From NCBI GenBank assembly GCA_002943765.1, contig PQWQ01000021.1, forward strand, positions 806,001 through 870,000: DNA of 64,000 bases, written 5' to 3'. A program made the translations under genes and the position numbers. Of this stretch, positions 9,634 through 20,775 are shown in pieces. Numbering within the stretch: the first letter of the stretch is position 1; each line of letters begins with the position of its first letter. Under the pieces are notes generated by a model. It had not been told where the DNA came from, made no database searches, and saw nothing but the letters and a program-made list of their open reading frames with translations. This DNA comes from Psoroptes ovis. Its lineage: Eukaryota; Arthropoda; Arachnida; Sarcoptiformes; Psoroptidae.

Positions 9634-9972
9634 TTAAAACAATCAATGGCCAACAACAACCGCAACAATTAACATAAAAACAATTTCAATTTCAAGTGAT
9701 TAACGGTTGAATTCATCATCAATCAATCAATCGATCGATCGATCAATATAAAGAAAGAAAGAAATATAGAGGGCGCTGCACAATCAAAATTTTTATAAAA
9801 CTCATTTTTCTTCATTAATCTATTAGTCACTGTCAACACGATTTATCTCCGCCGATGAATCGATTCATCTGCATATGAGCTCTGTGCATCAATTTCATAA
9901 ATCCACTGTGCCTTGGTTTCGCAGCTATTCATTCGTATGTTTTCTTCAATGAATTTACAAAATGTATTCGGT

Positions 9973-10048
9973 GGTTGTCCGAAAAATTCTTTCCACTCGC
10001 TAAATAGATTTGCTGCATGAAAAGCGGTAAGAACTTTCCGGACAACTT
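9973..10048 (+). repeat. TTAGG hairpin relative, subfamily D (degenerate)
   Basis: Arms GGTTGTCCGAAAAATTCTT and AAGAACTTTCCGGACAACTT. The outer TTA/TAA bases have diverged. Confidence 0.6.
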
Positions 10049-10235
10049 AAATATATTTGCATATCATTACATTTTAATTTCAAATTTCAATTTTCTCATA
10101 TGACTGTTTTGTTATTTCAGTCATTTTTTAGCCAAGATAAGTAAATAAACAAACAAAATTTATCACCATCATCACCATCATATCATCACATATATGAATC
10201 ATTCAGTGAGTATTTAAAACATTTGCCAAGAAATA

Positions 10236-10315
10236 TTAGATTGTCCGAAAAGTTTTTGCCGATTTTTCAATGATTTTCTACCACATAACCGGAAAAAACT
10301 TTGCGGACAACCTAA
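10236..10315 (+). repeat. TTAGG hairpin element, subfamily B variant
   Basis: 80 bp. TTAGATTGTCCGAAAAG at the left, GCGGACAACCTAA at the right, TA on both sides. The core TTTTTCAATGATTTTCTACC matches subfamily B. Confidence 0.8.
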
Positions 10316-10465
10316 TATATTGCTGCAGCAGCAGCAATACACTGTCAACATACAACCAGTCAAAGCTGCGCAATCTTTTTTAGTTTTTCGGTGCAATTTT
10401 CTCATCCAGACAACTGGCGTAAATCGACGAGAAAATTTACTGAATGAACTCAATGAATTGAATCT

Positions 10466-10570
10466 ATGAATGGATGCATTGATGTATGGGTGGATGGGGC
10501 AAGGTACCTGGGTGGTACAAGGGTGGATGAATGGTGTAGGGTGGGGGTACAAGGGTGGTGGTGGTACTTG
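10466..10570 (+). repeat. G-rich minisatellite
   Basis: Imperfect units of GGTACAAGGGTGGATG. At least six runs of three or more G lie within about 90 bp, which would permit G-quadruplex folding. The reverse strand reads as a Pro-rich frame, which looks like a by-product. Confidence 0.6.
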
Positions 10571-11367
10571 AAGCATCCATACACATGAATGTATTTCAAG
10601 AATCAAGAGTTACGCTGGAGTTACGCATCATGATGCGCGAACATAAATTGCGCACAAAGTGCGCATGCGCAACTGTTGATAATGATTTTCAAAGAATTAT
10701 TTTGGCTGTGAAAATGACCTCGAACTTTTGTTTTGTCCTTTTTGAAGGCCATTTGTTTGTATTACGTAAGTGATATCACCATCAGCAACCACCAGCCTCG
10801 ATCAACTGACAGGCTATAGTTTTCATTGATGAAAACCATCATCATCATTCAAAGCAAACAAATTCAATTCGAGAGTTTTGGTTGTTGCTTAGCTGCAGCA
10901 ACACTGCTTGCGCAGCAAAGTTGCTGAAGTTTGGGCAATTAATTTTTGAAAAAAATGAAAGGGTTAAATGAACCGAAGAGAAAAATGGCGCCTTTTTCGC
11001 TCTGAGCAACTCTCACCCTGCCACCTTAACATTCGGCCAAGGGTTTTTCGAAAGGTATCTACCCTTTAAGAGGGCTCAATGAAGACCTGAAAGTCCAGCC
11101 ATACTCTTGGCCTCTTGAGATACTTCATCGCTGCACCGAAGAGGACCCTTTTGGAGGTTAACTTTGAAGGCTAAAGAGGTGTATGGGAGATTCCTTCGGA
11201 CGTACTTCAATCATTCACAAACATTAACCCTCATTAACCTTTTCAAGAGATAACCCTTATCTTTGATAGCTTGATGATGAGGAGGAATAAAAATAAGAAA
11301 TTCATCATCATCATCAAAATGTTTGATTATCTTCAAGGGATGAAATGAAAAAATGAAAATTCTTCGA

Positions 11368-11455
11368 GGCTGTCCGAAAAGTTATGACTAGTTTTCAATT
11401 GGTGATTTCGTATACAATTATATGTATTCGAGCAGACAAAACTTTTCGGACAACC
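11368..11455 (+). repeat. TTAGG hairpin relative, subfamily D (degenerate)
   Basis: Arms GGCTGTCCGAAAAGTT and AACTTTTCGGACAACC, 88 bp. The centre is unlike subfamilies A to C. Confidence 0.6.
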
Positions 11456-12547
11456 ACACGAAAAAAATTATGAAAATTACATCACAAGAGAGAGAGACTA
11501 TAGACTAGACGATTAAATTGCTTTTACCCTTAATGATTATGATGATAACAATGAATGAATGGATAATGATCATCATCAAGAGGGTTCGATGGTCTTTTGG
11601 TTGATTCTTCACCCCTTGGGCCACCCTGCTCCCCCTACAGCCACCACCGCCACCACCACGATGATAATGATGAACGTGCAGCACATACACAGACACCATA
11701 ATGATGAGTAGTGATCGTCTCAAGATCATTGAATTTGTGAATGATTCTACCCTTACCCCCTCTCTCGCCAACTATGGTTATAGTTGGCCACCAATTTTCA
11801 TCTAAAATTATATGAGAATCTATGAGCGTATATCGAAGTATGTTTGTGTCCATATGTGTTAAGCACACTTTCACTTATTCAAATTAGTTGAAAAAAAAAA
11901 TTTCAAGTTCTTTAACCCTTTCATTTCAAGTGGAGCATGCGCAACACTGCGCAAGCTATTCTAAGCTATTTGAAGATTTGATTCAATCCAAGATTGTTGC
12001 CTCAGCATCGAATTCTCAAATTCTTCAACACGAAAACTCAAAGGGTTTCAAAGGGTCAAAAAACCAGTGGAGCCAGTGGAGTCCAGGGTGAAACCTGACC
12101 ACCAAGACCTACGAAGACTACATCCAAGGCCCACCAAGAACTACGAAAACCTTCGAAGACCCTCGCCGACCTCAGTGAAAGCTCAATGAATCCAAGTCTA
12201 TAAATGTCAGCCATAAGTCAGCCAGCGTCGATCAAAGTCTGCGCAAGCTGACTGGTAATCACTGCTCTAAAACATCACATCAATGAATGTCACTTAGTTT
12301 ATGGAAAGTTTATCATCTCGGCAAACAAACATTAATAACACAGATAGTCTCCCTCATTCATCATTCATCCTCCTCATAATCACTCACCCTCTCGCTAGCT
12401 CTATTATCCGGTTGCTGACCCCTTAACATCAGCTCATGGCGCATGCTCTTTAAAAAGCATTCCCCTTGCGCTCGACAGGGCGCCCATCGGGCGACTGGCT
12501 TCGCTGGAATCGGTGAAATGCCGGGAGACAATTATTATATTTGTAAT

Positions 12548-12570
12548 GTACTCATATTTATGAATGACCC
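12548..12570 (+). repeat. dispersed TATGAATG motif
   Basis: GTAC, then TCATATTTATGAATGACCC. Full-length 23-nt copy. Confidence 0.6.
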
Positions 12571-12927
12571 AAAACTGAAAAAAAATTTGAATTCAAAATT
12601 CGATCGTTGCGCAAGCTATAGCCTTAAACTCAAAGGTTATACCCTGTGAAAAATGATGAATTTTTCAATGAATGAATTTCAAATAAATGAATGAATTAAG
12701 AGAGAAAATTGATGGTAAAAAAAATTGCAAACATATGAAAGTAATCAAAGGTTATGACCTCTTAGTCAGTGTGAGTATGTGTGTTGCTGTGTGTGGATGA
12801 ATTAAATTGTCAAATACGCAAATAAACGTGTGTGTGTGTGGTTAATGATCGGGAAAAAAACCCAAAGAGGCAAACCTCATAAAAATATCGAAAAATTGTC
12901 ACCAAAAACACCAAGTCAAGCAAGCTA

Positions 12928-13007
12928 TTAGGTTGTCCCATAAGTTCTTGCCGTTTTTTAAATTTTTTTTTATTTGAAAAACGGCAAGAACTTATGGGAC
13001 AACCCAA
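12928..13007 (+). repeat. TTAGG hairpin element, subfamily A
   Basis: 80 bp between TA dinucleotides. TTAGGTTGTCCCATAAG and CTTATGGGACAACCCAA; one change (CCTAA to CCCAA) at the right tip. Confidence 0.92.
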
Positions 13008-13825
13008 TATATGTTTATATTGCCATGAAGCCAGGCTGCAGCCAAGCGATTTAAATATTGCAGTGTCTGGCGTGTTTGTGTGTTGTTTGCAATTTTCAAA
13101 AATTTTCTTATCAATAAACACACTCAGAGATACACAGACATAAGTCTGCTTTATTCCGTGTGCGTGACTCGGCTCAAAGCAAGCGCAACTATTTTAATTC
13201 AATTTAACGCCATATGTGTGTGTGCACATACCACATTAAAATAGTCGAAATAAATGATGTGAAATCACGCAAGCTAAGCTCTCAACTTGCTGAGAATTCA
13301 TTTGGAAAATTCGTTTTTCCCGCAACAAAACCTTTCCACGCATTCTTTTTCACAGGATATTTTGGCGCCAAAATATTCAAAAAAAATTGCCGTGGAAGTT
13401 TCCGTGAAAATTCCAGGAAATTTCCTGAGAAAATTTTCAAGAATTTCGAACCTCAAGCATCTTCGGAGACCATCAAAGCCTTGTTGCGGTAAGTATTTCG
13501 GAGGTTTTCAGCCTTTTAGTGCCTTTGCCCCGCAAAAACCTTCATCTTTTAATCCTTCAGCCCTCAGTCCTTCACCTCTTAACACTTTGTCTCTTGTTAC
13601 TTTGCCCCTTGATCCTTGATTAACCCTTGATTCAGTTTAATATAACATGACACCGAATGCGAACACCTGTGTGCGCATCATCAGGTGACTACAGCGAAAC
13701 CTGACCGCATTTACTCGGTAATTATTCAGATTAACCTTCATCATCATCATTGCAATTATCATGAGGTTAATTTGAATATTTCGTGTTTCATTACCATTGA
13801 TGATCAATGATCATCATGATTTTCG

Positions 13826-13899
13826 AGGGTGTCCGAAAAGTTTTGGCTGATTTCCAAACAGAATATCAATTGAAAAGCCGCAAGAACTTTCCGGACACG
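13826..13899 (+). repeat. TTAGG hairpin relative, subfamily D (degenerate)
   Basis: Arms GGGTGTCCGAAAAG and CTTTCCGGACAC. Outer ends are eroded, but both arms share the TTGTCC to GTGTCC change. Confidence 0.5.
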
Positions 13900-14330
13900 T
13901 TTGTCAAGTGTCCGAAACATTTTTTTTCGTTCGACCGAATTTCGAGCCGAAATTTTCGTCTCAAATTTTCCAGACGTAAAATGGATACAATGACATCGGA
14001 CTGAGTCTGCGCTGATGGATCGAATTTTTTTTTTTTTTTTTTGTTTTGATTCGATTTTCGAATGTCTGAAGGTTTTGTTGTCTCAAAACAAGCATCCAGA
14101 CGCCGAAAGCAGTCATGATGAATCCAAATCCATTACTCCCTCCTCAATTTTTCGTCTCAAGTTTTTTTCTGCGCTCTTTTCGCTTCTGTCTTCTTGAGTC
14201 AATGAATTTCCAGACGTGAATTTGCGACGAATCCGTCGTTGACATTTGTTATTGTATCCAAATAGAATAGTGGTGAGAATCGTTGTCACATGACCAGACG
14301 CAGAGAAGTATCCATTTGGAATTTTTTTTT

Positions 14331-14612
14331 TCGGGAAATTTTCCGGAGAATTTTCCGACGAATTTTTCCATGGAACTTTTCCATCGAACTTTTTCGGGAA
14401 TTTTCCGGACAGTTTTCCGAATTTTTTTCGGAATTTTCCAATAGAACTTTTTCAGAAATTTCCTAGGAAGTTTTTCGTAATTTTTCGAAATTTTCCATCG
14501 AACTTTCTCGGAAACTTTTCTGAGAAATATTTTAGAAATTTTCCGAAGGAATTTTCCGCAGTTTTTCGGAAATTTTCCCGGGAAACTTTTTTCAGGAATG
14601 TTTCCAAGGAAT
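14331..14612. repeat. GGAAATTTTCC-type degenerate array
   Basis: About fifteen imperfect units around the self-complementary core GGAAATTTTCC (for example GGGAAATTTTCCGGAG, GAATTTTCCGACG). The reverse strand stays open and reads as Lys-Phe-Pro repeats only because of the unit. It ends in a 20-base T tract. Confidence 0.65.
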
Positions 14613-14945
14613 TTTTTTTTTTTTTTTTTTTTTTTGACAGAAAAAATTTGAAAAATTAATTTTTTTTTTCTGGAAGACAAGCACCTGAAACATTTTTTTT
14701 TTCATAAAAATTTGACAGGTCAAATGTCAAATGTCACAAACATTTTCCAATATTTTTCCTTGAAAAATCGTCCATTGACATTGTCATATTTATTAATTTT
14801 TTTCCAATTTTCAAAATTTTGGCTTATAATTCACCATTTGACCTTTTTGAAAGGTATGCACCTTTCAAAAATGTAGCAAAATAATTCGAAATGATATATG
14901 AACACACTCATACATAAAGATACATTCGACGATTAGTCACTTGTA

Positions 14946-15026
14946 TTAGGTTGTCCGAAAAGTTCTGTCGGCTCAATCAATAGAGTTGCACATGAAAATT
15001 GGCCAAAACTTTTCGGACAACCTTAA
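14946..15026 (+). repeat. TTAGG hairpin element, subfamily C
   Basis: 81 bp between TA dinucleotides. Left TTAGGTTGTCCGAAAAGTTC, inner ATAGAGTTGCACATGAAAAT, right AACTTTTCGGACAACCTTAA. Confidence 0.88.
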
Positions 15027-15229
15027 TAGCTCAGCTTGTCACACATTCCACAGTGGTCACAACATGTGCATACAACATTCCATATGGGCAACATTTCACT
15101 CAAATGAGGGGTAGTATGAGGGTCTAATCATTCGAATCTTTCAAAGATTTTAATCAGCAGAAAAATTCGAAATTTGTTTTTATGAGGTTTTTTTTGAAGA
15201 CGACAGGTTTTTTTCATGTTTGAATTTTT

Positions 15230-15306
15230 GGTTGTCCGGAAAGTTATTGACGCATTTCAATGGGCTGCTCCGGCTTAAAACCGTCCGAACTTTTCGGACA
15301 ACCCAA
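15230..15306 (+). repeat. TTAGG hairpin relative, subfamily D (degenerate)
   Basis: Arms GGTTGTCCGGAAAGTTATTG and AACTTTTCGGACAACCC. The centre is unrelated to A, B or C. Confidence 0.6.
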
Positions 15307-16017
15307 AATTTTCTGATTTTTAAAATTCCAAGCTCTACGGCTTATCAATGACATTTATCATTGGAGGGTACCCCTTACCTGTGGTTAATTAAATTTTTTC
15401 TTGAAGATCTCGAAGCCTCCAAAATCGATTTATGACAATTTCCCCGAAATTTCACGGGGCACCATCCTCGATCGGTGACTGCTGCCGATGCTGATGGGGC
15501 TCTACGGCTGTCACGCTGGTGATCGGAGCGGCCACAAGGTTGGAGCCTGTCCGATTTTGGATGACGGACACAGGATGATCCGAGTCGATCATCAATCATT
15601 GATTCGATTTGGATTAACTTGGAGTTTTAGTCGTTTGATCGAAATTCATTTTGATTTCGATTCACTTTGAGATGTTTTCTCAAAGCTATAACCTTTGACC
15701 TTTAAGCTTAGCTTAGTTCAGAGGATCAAACCTTTTGCCGCATCATTTTTTCTGACTGAATTTTTTCCTGAATATTTTTGACGATGCTGAGCAATGTCAC
15801 GGTTGTTGTGGATGGTTTTTTGGGGAAATTTTCTGGAATTTTTTAAGGAATTTCCAAGGAAAATTTCCCATTTTAACATCGATATTAACACATCGAAAAC
15901 GAACATGTTTCTCAGAGGTATAAACCTCTGAGAAACTTCTTAGGTTCTAACCTTGTGTTCAGAGTAAAAAACCTGGCAGGTGTTATTTGAATATCAAATG
16001 ATGAGGGCTAACAAATG

Positions 16018-16051
16018 AAAAGGGGGAGGGGGAGCTTCCCCTCCCCCTTTT
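16018..16051. repeat. G-rich/C-rich inverted repeat
   Basis: AAAAGGGGGAGGGGGAG faces CTTCCCCTCCCCCTTTT with almost no loop. An outer ACAAATGA/TCATTTGT pair extends it to about 16011-16068. Either strand's G runs could also form a quadruplex. Confidence 0.7.
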
Positions 16052-16227
16052 GATGTTTTGTCATTTGTTGTCCCCGAACACGACAATAAAACTTGGATCA
16101 CCCCCCGGATGTACACCAAATTGGGGGCAAATTGTCGCAATTTCTACTACGACAACATACCGATAGTCACAGAAATCAGAGTAAAGCAAAAAAAAAAAGG
16201 TCACCGAACATTATGAACTATGAACTA

Positions 16228-16309
16228 TTAGGTTGTCCGATAAGTTCTTGCCGATTTTCTCATACGATTTCCTACGATATAATCGGCAAGAACTTTTCGG
16301 ACAACCTAA
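16228..16309 (+). repeat. TTAGG hairpin element, subfamily B
   Basis: 82 bp between TA dinucleotides. TTAGGTTGTCCGATAAG, core ATTTTCTCATACGATTTCC, right AACTTTTCGGACAACCTAA. Confidence 0.9.
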
Positions 16310-17131
16310 TACATCAGTATGTGTGTGTGAAACCTTCAAAGACCTCACCCAAGTCCATTCATAACTAAGCCACCGGCCAGCCATCATTGGTGGCTGGCTG
16401 GTGGCCATGTGTTTTCACACATGCAAATCTCTGTGTGTATTTGGCGCGCAGATGTTGGAATTTTGAAATTGAAGAAAAAATTTACGCGCACCACAAATGT
16501 CATTTGACTAAAATTGATTTTCGTAAAATTTCCCAAATTTCTCAATGGCCTCAAGGCTTACAAATGTTCAGAGCTTCATTCACAGCTTTCGCTTTTACCC
16601 TCAATCGTATAAGTTGTAAAAGGTTCCAAGAGTACCAAGAGTCCAGAGGTTGTAAGTCTTGTAAGGCTAGTACCTTGAGATAAGGTTTGCAGCTTGCAAC
16701 CTATGAGTTTCTGTCCTTTCCATGAGTTCTAAGAGTCTGGTCGGTGGGAAATCGGGTTTTTCTCACTGTTTCAAAGGCCTTGGGCCTTTGTAAATTTTGG
16801 GAAAATTCCCCGAAAAATATTCCGAAAAATTCCTCAAAACTTTTCCAGAAAGTTTCTTAAAAATTCCCGAAAAATTCCCCAAAAAATTTTCCCCAAAAAA
16901 TTTTCCCAAAGTTGACATTTAAATCATTACTTAAATTTCAATGAGAATTGCATCGTATTTCATCGTATACTCATAATTCATTCCATTCATTCACTCATTC
17001 AATTTCAATTCATTCATCAAATTTAATGAAATTAAAGATGAGTCATTCATATATGTCATGAATGTATGGTGGCCAAAAAAAAAATTCGAAAAAAAAAATC
17101 GGAAAAAACGCGCGCGTTTTCATCCATTTAA

Positions 17132-17212
17132 TTCGGTTGTCCCATAAGTTCTTGCCGGTTATATCGTAGAAAATCTTTTGAAAATCGGCAAGAACTTATT
17201 GGACAGCCTGGT
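17132..17212 (-). repeat. TTAGG hairpin element, subfamily B (reverse)
   Basis: TTCGGTTGTCCCATAAG at the left and CTTATTGGACAGCCTGG at the right. The centre TTATATCGTAGAAAATC is the subfamily-B core in reverse. No clean TA remains. Confidence 0.8.
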
Positions 17213-19517
17213 AATTCAATTTGACTCTCTTCGTCATCATCATTGCCTGCTGCAACTGCCAGAGCAACACAAGGAGATGTTCGTGTACCCTTCACACCAT
17301 GTGTAAACACCAGACATGTGTTCAGGCAACGAACGTTGCACATCCACAGCAGAGCCATATGATGTTTGTTGTTGTTGTGTAATGTTGCTGTTGCTGCTGT
17401 TGTTGTTGCTGGTTGGTTGAAATGCAATTAATTCACATGTGTTCATTTTTGTTTTGGTGCGTAGGATTCTTACATGTTGGTCATCCTCCCGCCAAATTTT
17501 TTTTTGGTGAATGAAACGAATGCAACGAATGAATGAGATTCGAAATTCGAATGGAATTTTTTTCGCAAAAAAAACCAAAACAACAACAAACAAAACTCCG
17601 CCCCCTTTTCCCACTTATTCCAATGCCACTACCACTACGTTTGTTTTGAAAAATGATTCGTTAGAAAAAAATGGAAAAAAAATTCAAAATCAATGACCGT
17701 TTCAACTCCACCAATCAAAAAATTGGTGATTTAAAAAACAAAGGGAGGGGGAAAGGAGGAGGAGGGAAGAAATTGAAATAATAACAACAATAATACCACT
17801 TAGACTCAAATTTCATTTAAATGATTTTATTTTTTTTTGAAATATTTTCATTTAAATGCCGGGTTGTGGTAGTAGCATTGCTGACAGTAGCCAAAGTTAG
17901 AAAAAGGCGTTACCTTATTAATGAGAAATGTACTATTTTTCTTTGTAAAAAAAAAAAAAAAATATTTTTATTATTTGCCGCATTGTATCATTAAGGCTAT
18001 GCTGCTAGCATAATCAACAAAAAATTAAATGAAAAAAAAAAGATCATTAAATTTAATCGACTCTTACTCCCTCCTCTTTAACTTATTTACTCGCTACTCT
18101 AATCACACACTACACACAAACATTTGGCGCGACTTTTTATTTATTCACTTCTCTTCTCTTCTTCTGTTTGTTTTTTTTCATATTCATTCATCTGTTTTGT
18201 TGTTGTTTATTTACATTCTCCTCTTTTTCATTGAAATCTTCTATTTCACCAACCACTACCACCGAATCACTGCTGCTACCACTGAAAAAAAAACATCAAA
18301 ACAAAACACCAAACACAAAGTAAGTCTATAAATGAGAGTAATTTGTCAGTGATGGAAAATCATTTGTGCGCCGGCATTTCGTTCGAAAACAACGTCGAAT
18401 TTTTTTTTTAAGTTTTGTTTTTATTTTTTTTTTTTGAAAAAGAAAAAAAAACGAGAAAATTTTCCAAAACAAAAAAAAACTTTGATTTTTTTTTCTTCTC
18501 CAAAATTGATTTCTCCAAAATTGATTTCTCGAAAATTTTCTCCACACAAACAACATATGTTTTGAGATTTTGTGTTTCTTCTTCTTTTTCAACTATTTTT
18601 ACTCTTTTTGTTCCAAAATTTTTTTTTTTGCGAAAAAAAAACTTTTTTAACCCAAAAACGACTACCAAAGACACAACCCGACTTTGCAGTGTTTCAAATG
18701 GGTCAAAATAGTGAAAACGAAAAAAAAAGTGAAATCAACTGAACTTTGAATAAAAGATTCTGAAAAGTCACGACCTTTGTGAATGTGTTTTTGAGAAATT
18801 CTTGAAATTTGAATTCCTCGAAAATTCCCGCCAAACTCAACAAAAGTACAAATTCAACCAACAACTCTAATCAACTGATATTCATTCAAATCAAAATAAT
18901 TCAAAAACTGATTCAAATTTCCCGCGAAAAAAACCAAATCATTCACAAATTCTGTTACGTTTTTTTTTTTTTTTTTGTTGAATTGATTCAAATTCACTCG
19001 TTTATTCGTTCTATTTCCACCTTACAATGGAATTAACGTTGATCAGTACTCATAACAATCACAGTCACGGCATTGATAATCACATGATTTCTGTGGATCA
19101 AACATTGATATCAAAGAAGATACAAACACCAGCGACAACCACAAGTAATTTTGCCTTTATTAATCATTCACATACAATGTATTCATCGAATGACTTGTTT
19201 GATTCGAAAATGATTACAAATTCTGTTACAAATTCGTTAATTTCCAAGTGTAACTATTGTTTACTGTTTTTACTATCGATTATATCGATAATTTGTTGGC
19301 ATCATTATTGATCAAACTGAATTAGTGTAATTAGTGATTTTTTGAATTGCCAAAAAAAAAAAAAATTCAATTTTTATACATGTAAATCACTTTCAACGTA
19401 TAAATTGGCCTTTTTCAATAATTATCTTTGATATTTTACTGATTTTGACCTGACTAAGAATTTTTGATTTTGTTGAATTAAGTTTGTTTATACATTGCTC
19501 TCTCTGATTTTTTCCAA

Positions 19518-20775
19518 ATGTGTACGTGTAATTGTCAAAGTTCATATAAATTCTTAAATTGTCATAGTTCACAGCTACCACAACATTTACATCATCCAAA
19601 TTGTGATCGCTACAAACGGCTATCATCATCAGTAGTATCATTGATTGGTGGTATTGGTTTAGGTGTTGTTGTTGGCGGCAGTGGTGCTGGTACTGGTACT
19701 GGTACATCTTCACAAATATCATCGATACCATCGATATTTTCCTCATCGATACCATCGACAACAACAACAAATCGAAGTAATAGCGGTTTAATGGTAGCAT
19801 CATCAGCTGATCATCCTCAAAATCATCATCATCAAAATTCATTACCATCATCCTCATCTTCGTACTATCATCATCCACATCATTATCAATTATTTGGTGT
19901 AAGCAGCAACAACAACAGCAGCGCCACCGGTGGTTGTATTATGAATCAAAAATTATTAAATCACCTGTCATCGATCGACGGTAACGGTGATTATCAGTCG
20001 TCGCTGACATCGTCACCACTGTCGACATCGCCGTCATCGACGGCGTCGTCTTCGTCGAACAACAAAATGTTGATCGATCCTTCATCGTCATCAAGCTCAA
20101 GCTCCTCATCCTCACTTCGATCATTACCACCTTCGTTCACCGCAAGCTCCGCTGCATCATCTGCCGCATCTTCGGCATCGAATTCATTGAATAAGAAAAA
20201 CATTAGAAAATCGACGAACATCTCCACCAGTAGTAGCAGCAATAAACGTATTGATTCATCAACTGATGATGTATCATTATCGAGTGGAAATAGTTTTATC
20301 GATCATCATCATCATTTGAATCAGAGTCCACGATTTCTACCTTCACTGTTCACGCCACCAAATCAATATTATCTTGGTACGATGCATCAAATGTTTATTA
20401 ATCAACAGCAGCAGCAGCAGCAGCAGCATAACCTTAACCTTCAGCAGCATAATCAACATCGACAATCTTCGATGAATAAATCAAGGTTAACCAACGGTGG
20501 TGATGTTCAATCGAAATCACCGTCCACAAATGTTGTTACGACGTCAATGATACCGGATCTGATTGAATCCAAAGATGATTGTAGGGGTGTAAATAGTTGT
20601 AATGTTGCATCGTCGAAGACATCCACGACGAATATGCCTCCATCATTGATGTCCCCATCTTCAACGAATGCAACGAATAATACGACGACGACAACAGCGC
20701 CATCTTCAACGACTACTTCATCTACGACGCTGACCTCTGGTCAGTGTACGAATAATAATGATTCGAACGCTTTTG
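19518..20775 (+). CDS. PIM: PIM kinase, long first coding exon (low-complexity N-terminus)
   Basis: 419 codons plus one base, ending at donor TTTG/GTACGT. The ATG follows an in-frame TAA 36 bases upstream, so it is the first available start unless a further exon is spliced on. After a Cys-containing start (MCTCNCQ) the protein is dominated by Ser, Thr, Asn, His and Gly runs, a stretch of ten Ser, and a Gln run near codon 297. No domain is recognised and the extension is probably disordered. Typical vertebrate PIMs lack anything like it. The exon's codon-level regularity, an open frame of 1.26 kb and phase fit to 27715 support it being coding. Confidence 0.75.

Larger units (their letters stand above)
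9634..19517. other. non-coding, repeat-rich stretch upstream of the kinase gene
   Basis: No gene is supported. It holds nine hairpin elements, a G-rich minisatellite (10466-10570), GGAAATTTTCC-type arrays (14331-14612, 16800-16920), a G/C palindrome (16018-16051) and long A/T homopolymers. The last 2 kb (about 17.5-19.5 kb) are probably promoter and 5' leader of the long kinase transcript, and a consensus-like donor AAAG/GTAAGT lies at about 18318. Small Met-initiated frames here (for example 19027-19311) have no recognisable product. Confidence 0.5.

Noticed and set aside
10214..10606. 130-codon minus-strand frame with Pro-rich segment
   Set aside because: It spans a hairpin element and the G-rich minisatellite; no family resemblance.
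14249..14680. 143-codon minus-strand open frame rich in Lys, Phe and Pro
   Set aside because: It is a by-product of the GGAAATTTTCC-type array, which lacks stops in that frame; no domain, no splice context.
19027..19311. 94-codon frame upstream of the long first exon
   Set aside because: Hydrophobic end but no family match; more likely part of the long leader or an upstream open frame. Kept open as a weak possibility.
19393..20242. Minus-strand Asp/Met/Glu-rich frames across the first kinase exon
   Set aside because: Shadows of Ser/His codons on the plus strand; the plus frame splices in phase to the kinase.
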